From Methanobacterium alkalithermotolerans (GTDB taxonomy: Archaea; Methanobacteriota; Methanobacteria; Methanobacteriales; Methanobacteriaceae), in contig NZ_CP058560.1 in the NCBI RefSeq assembly GCF_018141185.1, positions 806,001 through 870,000 of the forward strand: DNA of 64,000 bases, written 5' to 3'. Shown here in pieces: positions 33,645 to 41,501 of the stretch. The notes under the pieces were generated by a model. The model saw only the letters and a list, made by a program, of their open reading frames with translations, had not been told where the DNA came from and did no database searches. Numbering within the stretch: the stretch's first letter is position 1; each line of letters begins with the position of its first letter. The position numbers and the translations under genes were made by a program.

Positions 33645-34832
33645 ATGTTTTCTGATATTCAGGTTAAATATTTTGGATGTACTCATCGAGCCCTGAAACC
33701 TTCCCAAACCATAAAAAATGTGGAAAAAAAATTAAAAACCGCAGGGGTTACCCGTGTAACTGAAATTACTCATCTGGACCGGGTAGGAATTCCAGTTTAC
33801 TCTGCCATCCGCCCTACTGCCCAGGAAGGTGCAGTAAGCATATATGCAGGTAAAGGAGCAACCACCCAGCAAGCTAAGGCTTCAGCTATGATGGAATCCT
33901 TTGAAAGATATTCTGCAGAAAAGCAAGTATCAGATAAAAAAAGAATTGTCAAAGGTAGTTATGGGGACATTTCCAATAGTTTAAATCCCGAATCACTTAT
34001 TTTACCCCATAAAATATCCTTAAATGAAAATTTAGAATGGATAGAATCACAGGATATCTTCTCTGAAGATAAAATTATGATTCCCGCTAATTCTGTTTTC
34101 CATCCGTATGAATGTAACCATGCCATTAACCTATTTAAATCCAATACCAATGGATTGGCTTCAGGCAATGTGCTGGAAGAAGCTGTATTCCATGGAATTA
34201 CCGAAGTAATTGAAAGAGATGCCTGGAGTATATTTGAAGTTAAAAAAGAAAGTACCACTGAAATTGATTGTGATGGTGTTGATAACCCCATAATAACCGA
34301 TTTAATGGGCAAATTTAAAAAAGCAGGGATTGAGATTAAGTTGATGGATCTTACTGCCGATATTAAGGTTACCACTATGGCGGCTGTAGCAGATGATGCT
34401 GTATTAAAAGATCCTGCCCTTTTAACCCTGGGAGTGGGAACTCATCTGGACCCTGAAATTGCAGCAATAAGAGCTATTACAGAAGTAGCCCAAAGTAGAG
34501 CTACGCAGATTCATGGAACCAGAGAAGATACTGTTAGAGCTGTTTTCATGAGAAAAGCCGGCTATGAACGTATGAAAAGAATAAATAGACATTGGTTTGG
34601 TGAATCAAAAAAAATAATTTGTCTGGATGAACTAAAAAATAAATCCTGCTCTTCTTTTAGAGAGGACATAGAAATTGCCACCAAAGAAATAAAAAAATGC
34701 GGGATTAAAAAAGCTTTTTATGTTGATTTAACCCGAGATGAAGTAAAAGTCCCTGTGGTTAGAGTTATAATACCTGGAATGGAATTATTTTCAGTGGATC
34801 CTGATAGGAAGGGAAAAAGGTTAAAAAATTAA
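33645..34832 (+). CDS. ycaO: YcaO-domain ATP-dependent cyclodehydratase/thioamidase
   Basis: A protein of 395 residues from the ATG after AAGGGGA (an alternative TTG lies two codons earlier). YcaO hallmarks are the N-terminal YFGCTHRALKPSQTI, the ATP-binding segments AKASAMMESFERYSAE (about 80-95) and FHGITEVIERDAWSIFE (about 183-200), and ITEVAQSRATQIHGTRED. Together with the following tfuA it forms the pair shown in Methanosarcina to convert a glycine of McrA to thioglycine. YcaO activates the amide oxygen with ATP and a sulfur donor replaces it. Stand-alone cyclodehydration of a peptide natural product is the alternative, but no precursor peptide is visible here. Confidence 0.92.
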   Translation: MFSDIQVKYFGCTHRALKPSQTIKNVEKKLKTAGVTRVTEITHLDRVGIPVYSAIRPTAQEGAVSIYAGKGATTQQAKASAMMESFERYSAEKQVSDKKRIVKGSYGDISNSLNPESLILPHKISLNENLEWIESQDIFSEDKIMIPANSVFHPYECNHAINLFKSNTNGLASGNVLEEAVFHGITEVIERDAWSIFEVKKESTTEIDCDGVDNPIITDLMGKFKKAGIEIKLMDLTADIKVTTMAAVADDAVLKDPALLTLGVGTHLDPEIAAIRAITEVAQSRATQIHGTREDTVRAVFMRKAGYERMKRINRHWFGESKKIICLDELKNKSCSSFREDIEIATKEIKKCGIKKAFYVDLTRDEVKVPVVRVIIPGMELFSVDPDRKGKRLKN

Positions 34833-34864
34833 TTATTTAAGGTGTAATTGATTAGAGTGAAAAA

Positions 34865-35509
34865 ATGCCAGTTTCTTCTCTAAAAATCATAGTTTTTACC
34901 GGGCCCTCTCTAAATTCTAAGGAGGGGATGAAGATTCTCAAAGCGGATTACCGGCCACCAATAAAAAGGGGAGATGTTTTAGAAGCATTAAAAGAATCTC
35001 CAGATATTATAGCTATTATCGATGGAGTTTTTCACCAGCAGCCTGCTGTGTCCCATAGAGAAATAATAGAGGCCCTTAATGCCGGGATTATGGTGGTGGG
35101 GGGGTCCAGTATGGGTGCGCTTAGAGCATCGGAACTGAATGATTTGGGAATGATCGGCATAGGATATGTTTATTCCCAATATAAAAGTGGAAAAATAGAA
35201 TCTGATGATGATGTGGCTGTGGTTTTTAGTCCAGAAAACTGGGAACAGTTATCAGATTCACTGGTAAGTATTGATTACAATCTAAAAATAGCCTGTAAAA
35301 AAAAAATTATATCTAAAAAACACAGGGATAAGATATTAAATACTGCAAAATCAATTTATTACCCTCATAGAACTTATAAAAAAATATTTAAAGAATCTAA
35401 AATTGAATCTGATGTTATAAGAGAACTTTCAAATTTTTTAGATAGTCACCCCTGTGATATTAAACAAAAAGATGCCTTAGAAGTCTTAAAATATATCAAA
35501 TCATTATAA
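34865..35509 (+). CDS. tfuA: TfuA-like protein, YcaO partner
   Basis: A protein of 214 residues. TfuA hallmarks are FTGPSLNSKEG near the N-terminus, PPIKRGDVLEAL, and the glycine-rich GGSSMGALRASEL near residues 79-91, followed by DDDVAVVF. TfuA is required with YcaO for thioamide formation in methyl-coenzyme M reductase, probably by recruiting or passing sulfur. The ATG is preceded by GAGTGA and lies 32 bases after ycaO. The gene for the LarE-like enzyme follows after 16 bases. Confidence 0.93.
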   Translation: MPVSSLKIIVFTGPSLNSKEGMKILKADYRPPIKRGDVLEALKESPDIIAIIDGVFHQQPAVSHREIIEALNAGIMVVGGSSMGALRASELNDLGMIGIGYVYSQYKSGKIESDDDVAVVFSPENWEQLSDSLVSIDYNLKIACKKKIISKKHRDKILNTAKSIYYPHRTYKKIFKESKIESDVIRELSNFLDSHPCDIKQKDALEVLKYIKSL

Positions 35510-35525
35510 TTTTCAGGTGTTATTT

Positions 35526-36587
35526 ATGGAATTAGAAGCCAAAATAAATACCATTCGGGAACTGCTTAAAAATAAAAAAATACTTTTAGCTTTTTCAGGT
35601 GGAGCAGATAGTACTGTGGTGGCAAAGATTGCATCAGAAGTAGCTAAGAGTGTTCTAGCTGTCACTATTGATAATGGGGTAATGCCTTCTAGTTGCATTC
35701 AGAATGCAGAAAATATTGCCCGGCAGATGGGAATAGATCATATGGTTATAAGTGAAGATTACCTTCTAGATGAACATTTTAAAGAAAATAAACCCAATAG
35801 ATGCTTTATATGTCGAAATAAAATGTATAGTAAATTAGAAACAGTAGCCCAGGAAAAGGGATTTAAATGTCTGGTGGATGGTACCAATATTAGTGATTTA
35901 CTTGAAGATCGACCCGGTATTATGGTAAATTATCAGAAAAATATTTTCAGCCCATTAGTAGAATCAGGTATGACACAGGAAGATGTTTTAGATTTTCTGA
36001 AAAAAGAAAATTTGGAATTTTCTACCTCCACCACCTGTTTAGCCACCAGAATATCCACCGGAAGTGAGATAACTACTAAAAAAATTAATCGAATTTCTTA
36101 TGCTGAATCTTTAATTAAGAACTTATCTTCGGCAAATTTTATTCGTGTTAGAGATCAGGGCGATATGGGTATAATTGAAGTGGATTCCTATAGCAGTCTG
36201 TTAAATCCTAATACTCTCCAGCATATAGATAGTGAACTAAAAGCAGTAGGTTTTAAAAAAGTTGTTCTGGATATTGGAGATTCCAGTAAGAAGAAGAAAG
36301 ATTTAGTGGTCTACAAGCCCTGCAAAGATGAATTAAATAAAATAATGTTTGAAACGGAACTGCCCTATCCTATTAATATTGAATTAACTTGCATTGAACT
36401 TGAAAAAATGGGAATTGTTAAATGTTCTCCTGGTATGGGTATCGCCATGCTGGAAGTGGAAGGTAGGAATGTTACTATCTTTAAAAAAGGAAAAATAGTT
36501 GCCAGAAGAGTTAAAGATCAAGAAGATGCTCAAAAATTATTAATTAAAGTTTTACCCAAAATCAGGCGTTTTGTAAGTGAAATATAG
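35526..36587 (+). CDS. LarE-like PP-loop sulfur transferase with C-terminal extension
   Basis: A protein of 353 residues from the ATG after AGGTG; a GTG three codons earlier would place the ribosome site inside the gene. The PP-loop SGGADS (24-29) binds ATP. Cys93, Cys96 (RCFICRNK) and Cys171 (STTCLATR) form the three-cysteine arrangement associated with [4Fe-4S]-dependent LarE-type sulfur insertases. After the LarE core (to about residue 265) there is a further 85-residue domain (CIELEKMGIVKCSPGMGIAM, ending in VTIFKKGKIVARRVKDQEDA) not present in ordinary LarE. Its position directly behind ycaO-tfuA suggests it supplies sulfur for thioamidation, which is inference. Confidence 0.82.
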   Translation: MELEAKINTIRELLKNKKILLAFSGGADSTVVAKIASEVAKSVLAVTIDNGVMPSSCIQNAENIARQMGIDHMVISEDYLLDEHFKENKPNRCFICRNKMYSKLETVAQEKGFKCLVDGTNISDLLEDRPGIMVNYQKNIFSPLVESGMTQEDVLDFLKKENLEFSTSTTCLATRISTGSEITTKKINRISYAESLIKNLSSANFIRVRDQGDMGIIEVDSYSSLLNPNTLQHIDSELKAVGFKKVVLDIGDSSKKKKDLVVYKPCKDELNKIMFETELPYPINIELTCIELEKMGIVKCSPGMGIAMLEVEGRNVTIFKKGKIVARRVKDQEDAQKLLIKVLPKIRRFVSEI

Positions 36588-36616
36588 GTTTATACTGCCC
36601 TTAGGGATTAAAGAGT

Positions 36617-37039
36617 TTAAATAGTTTTTTGGATATTTTCATTTAGTTTGCGCCTGAAGCTACTTAACCTGGAAAAAGATCCCCTATCATCAGGCCCTTT
36701 TAGAATTAGAATATTTTCTGGCATGTGAAATTCTACATTATCTGCATATATCTGATTAAAAGTGATTTTTACCTGGGAAGATTTTTCCAGAGAATCATTA
36801 GTTTCCAGATTGTAATCTAAAAAGAGTTCCTGATGAGGTAAAACACCATGAATCGCTTTTTTGATCACAGATTCCAGTAAATCAAGGAAGGATTCAATTG
36901 CCGGTTTTTCCTGCCACCAGCAGTATCCCCATAGAAGTTTAAGCTGGATGGTGTGAAAGAATACTTCTCCCTGGCTTTTTGAGGCTACTTTGATTAAGCC
37001 AGTAGAAGTACTAATTTTTAATAGATTTGAGTTTTCCAT
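36617..37039 (-). CDS. Conserved hypothetical protein downstream of the CBS gene
   Basis: Not recognised. A protein of 140 residues, mixed alpha/beta, with an aromatic-rich segment (QLKLLWGYCWWQEKPAIESF) near residues 32-51. No signal, membrane helix or metal motif is visible. The start codon is one base past the stop of the four-CBS gene, so it is almost surely translated from the same mRNA and may share that protein's pathway. It converges on the LarE-like gene. Confidence 0.6.
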   Translation of the reverse strand: MENSNLLKISTSTGLIKVASKSQGEVFFHTIQLKLLWGYCWWQEKPAIESFLDLLESVIKKAIHGVLPHQELFLDYNLETNDSLEKSSQVKITFNQIYADNVEFHMPENILILKGPDDRGSFSRLSSFRRKLNENIQKTI

Positions 37040-37040
37040 C

Positions 37041-37877
37041 TTAATCAGTCAATGCTTTTATAAGATCGTTGGCTCTTACTAAACCCACCAGTTCACCTTC
37101 AACATCAATTATAGGGACCTGTTCGATATTGTTCTGCCTCATCTTCTTAGCACAATCAGAAACTGTAGTTCTAATGGTAGCCGTGACAACTTCAGAGGTG
37201 GCCACATCCTTAACTTCTTTATCAGAAAACTTAAGATGATTTTTTATAACATATAATACATTGGTACTATCCCATGACCATTTATCGCCCTCGGTCCCTA
37301 CAGAAGTATTATGTACTGTACTTTCAGAAACAACTTCACTTTCATTGATGAAATCCGTTTCAGTTAGTATTCCTGATAATTTTCCATTATTATTAAGTGA
37401 AAATAAAACTTTTAAATGGAAGTACCGCATAATTTCAAAGGCTATATTTAGAGGTGTTCTCTCCCAGGTAGTAGGTGTGGTTTTTAGCATATAGCTTTCC
37501 AGAGGCTCATTAACCTCAATTTGAGATAAAGCTCGAGCCACCAGATCATATGATGTTATTATACCTACTAATTCCCCATTTTCAACTACTGGAACTCTCC
37601 TAATATTATTTTCCAACATTTTAGTCGCAACAACATTTACTTCTTCATCGGGAGAAGTTGTTATTGGATTTCTTGTCATTATAAGTGCTATTTGTTCTTC
37701 GTCAGGGTTTTCAACTAAATCTGTCCGGGTTACAATACCCACCACTTCCATAGTGCCTTCTTTGACCACTGGCACTCCAGAATAATTAGTCTCCCTCATG
37801 AGACTTAGAGCACTGGTTCTATTACCCGGTACTTTAATATAGTGTATTTCATCAGACATAACGTCCTTTACTAGCAT
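37041..37877 (-). CDS. Four-CBS-domain protein
   Basis: A protein of 278 residues made of four CBS motifs in two Bateman pairs: about 1-60 (LVKDVMSDEIHYIKV), 64-120 (ALIMTRNPITTSPDE), 125-190 (YMLKTTPTTWERTPL) and 220-278 (VKDVATSEVVTATIR). CBS pairs bind adenosyl nucleotides such as AMP, ATP, SAM or MTA and regulate partner proteins. In a methanogen MTA/SAM or AMP sensing is plausible but unproven. It is followed by an unknown gene with a one-base gap. Confidence 0.92.
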   Translation of the reverse strand: MLVKDVMSDEIHYIKVPGNRTSALSLMRETNYSGVPVVKEGTMEVVGIVTRTDLVENPDEEQIALIMTRNPITTSPDEEVNVVATKMLENNIRRVPVVENGELVGIITSYDLVARALSQIEVNEPLESYMLKTTPTTWERTPLNIAFEIMRYFHLKVLFSLNNNGKLSGILTETDFINESEVVSESTVHNTSVGTEGDKWSWDSTNVLYVIKNHLKFSDKEVKDVATSEVVTATIRTTVSDCAKKMRQNNIEQVPIIDVEGELVGLVRANDLIKALTD

Positions 37878-37963
37878 TATTACACCAACTATCCTTAATT
37901 ATCAAATATAATTATAAAAGAATTTTTTTATTTAAAATAAAATTAGTATAAAAGATTAATTCA

Positions 37964-38395
37964 TTAGTGAACCACTAAAACCGGACAGCTGGATGATCGA
38001 ACAACTTTTTCAGCTACACTGCCCAGTAAAAATCTATCCAGACCATGTTTTCCAGAAGTTCCAATAACCACTAAATCAATATCCTCCTCTTTGATGGTCT
38101 TCAATACTACATCTGCAGGAGAACCTTCTTCAGTTTTTAATGTTATCTTAACATCATTTTGGTCCTTTTCAACGATTTCATCAATCTTATCCAGAGATCT
38201 TTCAGCTTCTTCTTCCAGCATTTCCTTAATCCTTACAATCAAGTCATCAGCAGGAAGTCCTACTAAAGAAGATGTTTCCATAACTGCTAAGGCAATTATT
38301 TCTGCACCACTAGCTTTGGCAATCCATTGTGCGTGTTTTGCAGCCTTGTTAGCATACTCCGAACCATCAGTAGGCAATAGAATTTTCTTGTACAT
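37964..38395 (-). CDS. Universal stress protein (UspA family)
   Basis: A protein of 143 residues: MYKKILLPTDGSEYANKAAKHA at the N-terminus and the nucleotide-binding signature VVIGTSGKHGLDRFLLGSVAEKVVRSS (G2xG9xG(S/T) type) near the C-terminus, which marks the ATP-binding class. The ribosome site is GAGGTGA. It stands about 85 bases from the CBS gene on the same strand, and both are likely energy or stress sensors. Confidence 0.95.
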   Translation of the reverse strand: MYKKILLPTDGSEYANKAAKHAQWIAKASGAEIIALAVMETSSLVGLPADDLIVRIKEMLEEEAERSLDKIDEIVEKDQNDVKITLKTEEGSPADVVLKTIKEEDIDLVVIGTSGKHGLDRFLLGSVAEKVVRSSSCPVLVVH

Positions 38396-38405
38396 TGGTT
38401 CACCT

Positions 38406-39557
38406 CTAATATATTATGTTACCTTTTATTATCAGACATATTATATTTTTCGATTCAGTCCTATTTATAAGGGACAGATATGGGTGGGATGATAGCTGTT
38501 TTACTATCATTAAATCTGCTAATCTTCCTTCATCTAAAAACCCGGAATCTATGGGCAAGGCATGGGCAGCATTTGCGGTGGCCATTTTCAAAATATCTGC
38601 AGGGGAAAAATGAGATTTATAAAAGCCTCTGGTTAATTTTAATGCATATTCCATCTCTCTAAACATATTAGGGGAGTTGAACATTAAATTATCCGTCCCC
38701 AGGAGGGTGTTTATTTTATATTTCTGAAAATCCAGTAAAGGAGGAATACCTACTGCCAGTGCCCCATTAGAACGGGGACATGAAACCACCGGGACATTTT
38801 TTAAAGAAACTTCTCTTAGATCCCCAGATACTGGAGAATTTAAATGAATTAATAATTTAAAACCGCAATCCAGAGCCCTTTTAACCTCGCTTTTGCCGGT
38901 TTCTTTCACCGAATTATCCTGAACATCTTCATATTCTGCAACATGAATAGAAGAAATTTTACCCTGCTTTTTGCATTCCTGGGCAATTATAGATGCCACT
39001 TCTTCTCTTATTTCACCAAAACCACTGGGTGCCAGACCATCACAATACTTTAATAAATTTCTGGCCACTTTTTTAACTTTTGTTAAACTTGCTTCATTAT
39101 CAAAAAAGATATCATCCCTGCCCAGGATGATTTTATGTATAGGGATATCTTTTCCTGCTTCTTGCAGAAGTTTTATTCCAGCAAGCCCCCCCTCCCGATA
39201 ATCAACGAAAGTAGATGTTCCTGTGGATAGCATTTCCATCATGGCTTTTTTCATGGCCTGAATGAGATCATCTGAGCTTGAATTAGATAAAATCTGATGT
39301 TTAAGGCCATGCGGAGGTTTAACTATTTCTGCAATGCTTTTGCCATCCCCTACATCCATTGCCACCGCATCTCCAATATGTACATGAGCATTAACTAAAG
39401 CAGGCGATACAATGCACCCTGTCGCATCGATTTTATGTGATGAATGGACTTTTCTGGTGGTTTTTTCTATTATAATACCCTCTTCAATAATCAGATTAGC
39501 CTTTTGAGGATCTAAATTTTCCCCCCACAGTACCAGCCCATTTTCTATAACCAGCAT
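38406..39557 (-). CDS. Amidohydrolase (deaminase-like, TRZ/ATZ group)
   Basis: A protein of 383 residues with the metal-dependent amidohydrolase layout: an N-terminal beta-sandwich strand, His58-Val-His60 (NAHVHIGD), a barrel His in SSIHVAEYED, another in LLIHLNSPV, and the catalytic Asp in LLGTDNLMFN. The pattern VSCPRSNGALAVGIPP is like cytosine/guanine and SAH/MTA deaminases. The substrate is undetermined; a purine-type deamination is most likely. The start follows GGTGG. The uspA gene begins 10 bases past its stop, so they are probably one transcript. Confidence 0.88.
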   Translation of the reverse strand: MLVIENGLVLWGENLDPQKANLIIEEGIIIEKTTRKVHSSHKIDATGCIVSPALVNAHVHIGDAVAMDVGDGKSIAEIVKPPHGLKHQILSNSSSDDLIQAMKKAMMEMLSTGTSTFVDYREGGLAGIKLLQEAGKDIPIHKIILGRDDIFFDNEASLTKVKKVARNLLKYCDGLAPSGFGEIREEVASIIAQECKKQGKISSIHVAEYEDVQDNSVKETGKSEVKRALDCGFKLLIHLNSPVSGDLREVSLKNVPVVSCPRSNGALAVGIPPLLDFQKYKINTLLGTDNLMFNSPNMFREMEYALKLTRGFYKSHFSPADILKMATANAAHALPIDSGFLDEGRLADLMIVKQLSSHPYLSLINRTESKNIICLIIKGNIIY

Positions 39558-39660
39558 AATCCACCATTTTAATAGATTCTAATCATGCAATATCATGAAA
39601 TGTTTTTTTTTGATTTTTTAAAAAATATAAAATTTCCGGTTTTAAATCCTTGAATATTAA

Positions 39661-41313
39661 TTAGAATTTCCTGAGATTATTATTTTCATTGCTTTCAGAA
39701 ACTTTATTGAAAAAATCAACCTTTATACTGCCATTTTTATAAGAATAAGGTACTTTCAATGTTACAGAAGCCCCTGAAGCCAGACTGGAAGTATAGATAT
39801 CTTTATAGTTTTTAGAGGAAGATTGCCCATACCATGCCCGGGTGTGGAAGTTTTTAGCAATAGCCGAACCCTGATTTTTGATGGTGACATATAAATAACG
39901 TCCTGATTTGCGAGAACTGGTTATTATTAAATCTGGTTTAGGAGTAGCTACTACTTTAGGAGGATTAATGGTAATTTTAGTAGATTTTGAACTTGATTTT
40001 CCAAAACTATCTGTGGCAGTGAGGGTAACTGTGTAGTTTCCACTTTTATTATAGCTATGGGTTAGGGAAGGTCCGCTGCCACTGGATCCGTCACCAAAAT
40101 TCCATTTTAAAGAATTAATACTATCTCCTGTATCAGGGTCATAGGATGAGGATAAAAAATTAATAGGAGTTCCCGGAAAAAGATTAGAAGCATTGAACTT
40201 AAAATCAACAATAGGATTGCGATTTATAACTTCAATAGTCCGGCAATAGCTGGCACTCTGATTCTGATTATTCCAGACCGTATGATTAACCACGAAAATT
40301 CCAGGAGCATTATAAGAATAGTTAATGTTGTGAGGTGTATCTGAATAAAGAATATTTCCATCACCCCAGTTCCAGATATATTTTATCAGTGCATAAGGTG
40401 TATCATGGGATTTTTCAAAAAAAGTTATATTCTGGTTAATGTAATAAGGGCCTTTACTTACATCAAAAAAAGATACTGTAGAGCTTTTAATCCGTTTACT
40501 ATTGTACCACTCTTCTGCTGCCTGGTTATCATAGGGAGTGGTTTCTATTGCAGTAGGAAAAGTCCCTTTCCAATCACCTACAAAAGCAGCATATCCTCCG
40601 GTATTTTTCCAGATAAGTGTTCCATTAAAAAGAGTACTTCGGGTTATTGTTTCCCAATTTTGAAGATTGGCCTCTTTAAAGTTTTCAGCACCATTTAAAA
40701 AGTCGTAAATTATTTCTGCACCATTCCATGCCGTAGCATAATAATTTGCTCCAGAACCAGTGAACATGCGGGAAAAGTTGTATATGGTTTCAATGGGATT
40801 GGCTACTTCATAGTTTTCTACCCATCCTGTAGAAAAGCATGCATGGAGAAATATAACCGGTATACCTGGTTTAAAGGGAGCATAAAATAATTCACCATTC
40901 CATCCTTCCCTCATTTTATCTTCCACACCCCATATCCATTTATAATCAGAATCAGAGGTGACTATAGCAAAGGGAGCTTTAGCAGAACCGCCCTTATTAT
41001 TATAATTGCCAGTTTGATATCCACCATGACCGGCATAAATTATGGCATCAGCATTGAACATTCCCTTTAAAATATTTTTAGATGTAGCATTTTCCCTATA
41101 AAGTTCTAAAACTTCATAACCTCTAGATTTTAGAGTTTGTGCAAGTTTATTTGTCTCAGAATAAGAAAGTGGATAGTCATTAAAAGAATCCCCAATTATA
41201 AGTATATGGGCATCTGCTGTAGAAATGTTAAATGCTAAAGATGAAGCAAAAATAGTCACTATGAGTATAAAAGAAATTATTAAAGTTTTTATTTTTCGAG
41301 AATTATTCCACAT
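39661..41313 (-). CDS. Secreted caspase-like (clan CD) protein with PKD and CARDB-like domains
   Basis: A protein of 550 residues from the ATG after CCGGTG (13 more codons are open upstream). The signal peptide spans about residues 1-35. Next comes a domain with the clan CD signature: hydrophobic strand then His96-Gly97 (AIIYAGHGGYQ), and hydrophobic strand then Cys159 (VIFLHACFSTG), a His/Cys dyad as in gingipain, clostripain and caspase folds. Two PKD-like beta domains follow, of which WNFGDGSSGSGPSLTHSY is the clear one. The last 100 residues resemble CARDB (PDLIITSSRKSGRYLYVTIK). It is a likely surface or exported protein, perhaps a protease or adhesin. No cell-wall anchor is seen. Confidence 0.75.
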   Translation of the reverse strand: MWNNSRKIKTLIISFILIVTIFASSLAFNISTADAHILIIGDSFNDYPLSYSETNKLAQTLKSRGYEVLELYRENATSKNILKGMFNADAIIYAGHGGYQTGNYNNKGGSAKAPFAIVTSDSDYKWIWGVEDKMREGWNGELFYAPFKPGIPVIFLHACFSTGWVENYEVANPIETIYNFSRMFTGSGANYYATAWNGAEIIYDFLNGAENFKEANLQNWETITRSTLFNGTLIWKNTGGYAAFVGDWKGTFPTAIETTPYDNQAAEEWYNSKRIKSSTVSFFDVSKGPYYINQNITFFEKSHDTPYALIKYIWNWGDGNILYSDTPHNINYSYNAPGIFVVNHTVWNNQNQSASYCRTIEVINRNPIVDFKFNASNLFPGTPINFLSSSYDPDTGDSINSLKWNFGDGSSGSGPSLTHSYNKSGNYTVTLTATDSFGKSSSKSTKITINPPKVVATPKPDLIITSSRKSGRYLYVTIKNQGSAIAKNFHTRAWYGQSSSKNYKDIYTSSLASGASVTLKVPYSYKNGSIKVDFFNKVSESNENNNLRKF

Positions 41314-41450
41314 TTTAATACACCGGCTGATAATCAAACCCTGATTAATCAATAATATTTGACTATATACCTAATAAATTGATGTTAGAATATTACTATT
41401 CCGAATAGAAAATTCTCTGGAGAGAGCATACCCCTATGAGCAAATATATA

Positions 41451-41478
41451 AAAAAGAAAAAAACACCCTGAATGGTGC
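41451..41478 (-). terminator. Probable carB terminator
   Basis: On the minus strand GCACC and GGTGT enclose a 6-base loop (5 pairs including one G-T), followed directly by seven T residues and more T-rich sequence. It lies 24 bases past the stop of carB. Confidence 0.55.
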
Positions 41479-41501
41479 ATTTTTAAAGTATTTATCCAAA
41501 T

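Noticed and set aside
33645..36587. YcaO operon as a peptide natural product (RiPP) cluster
   Set aside because: No precursor peptide, protease linked to export or transporter is adjacent. TfuA and the methanogen context point to McrA thioamidation.
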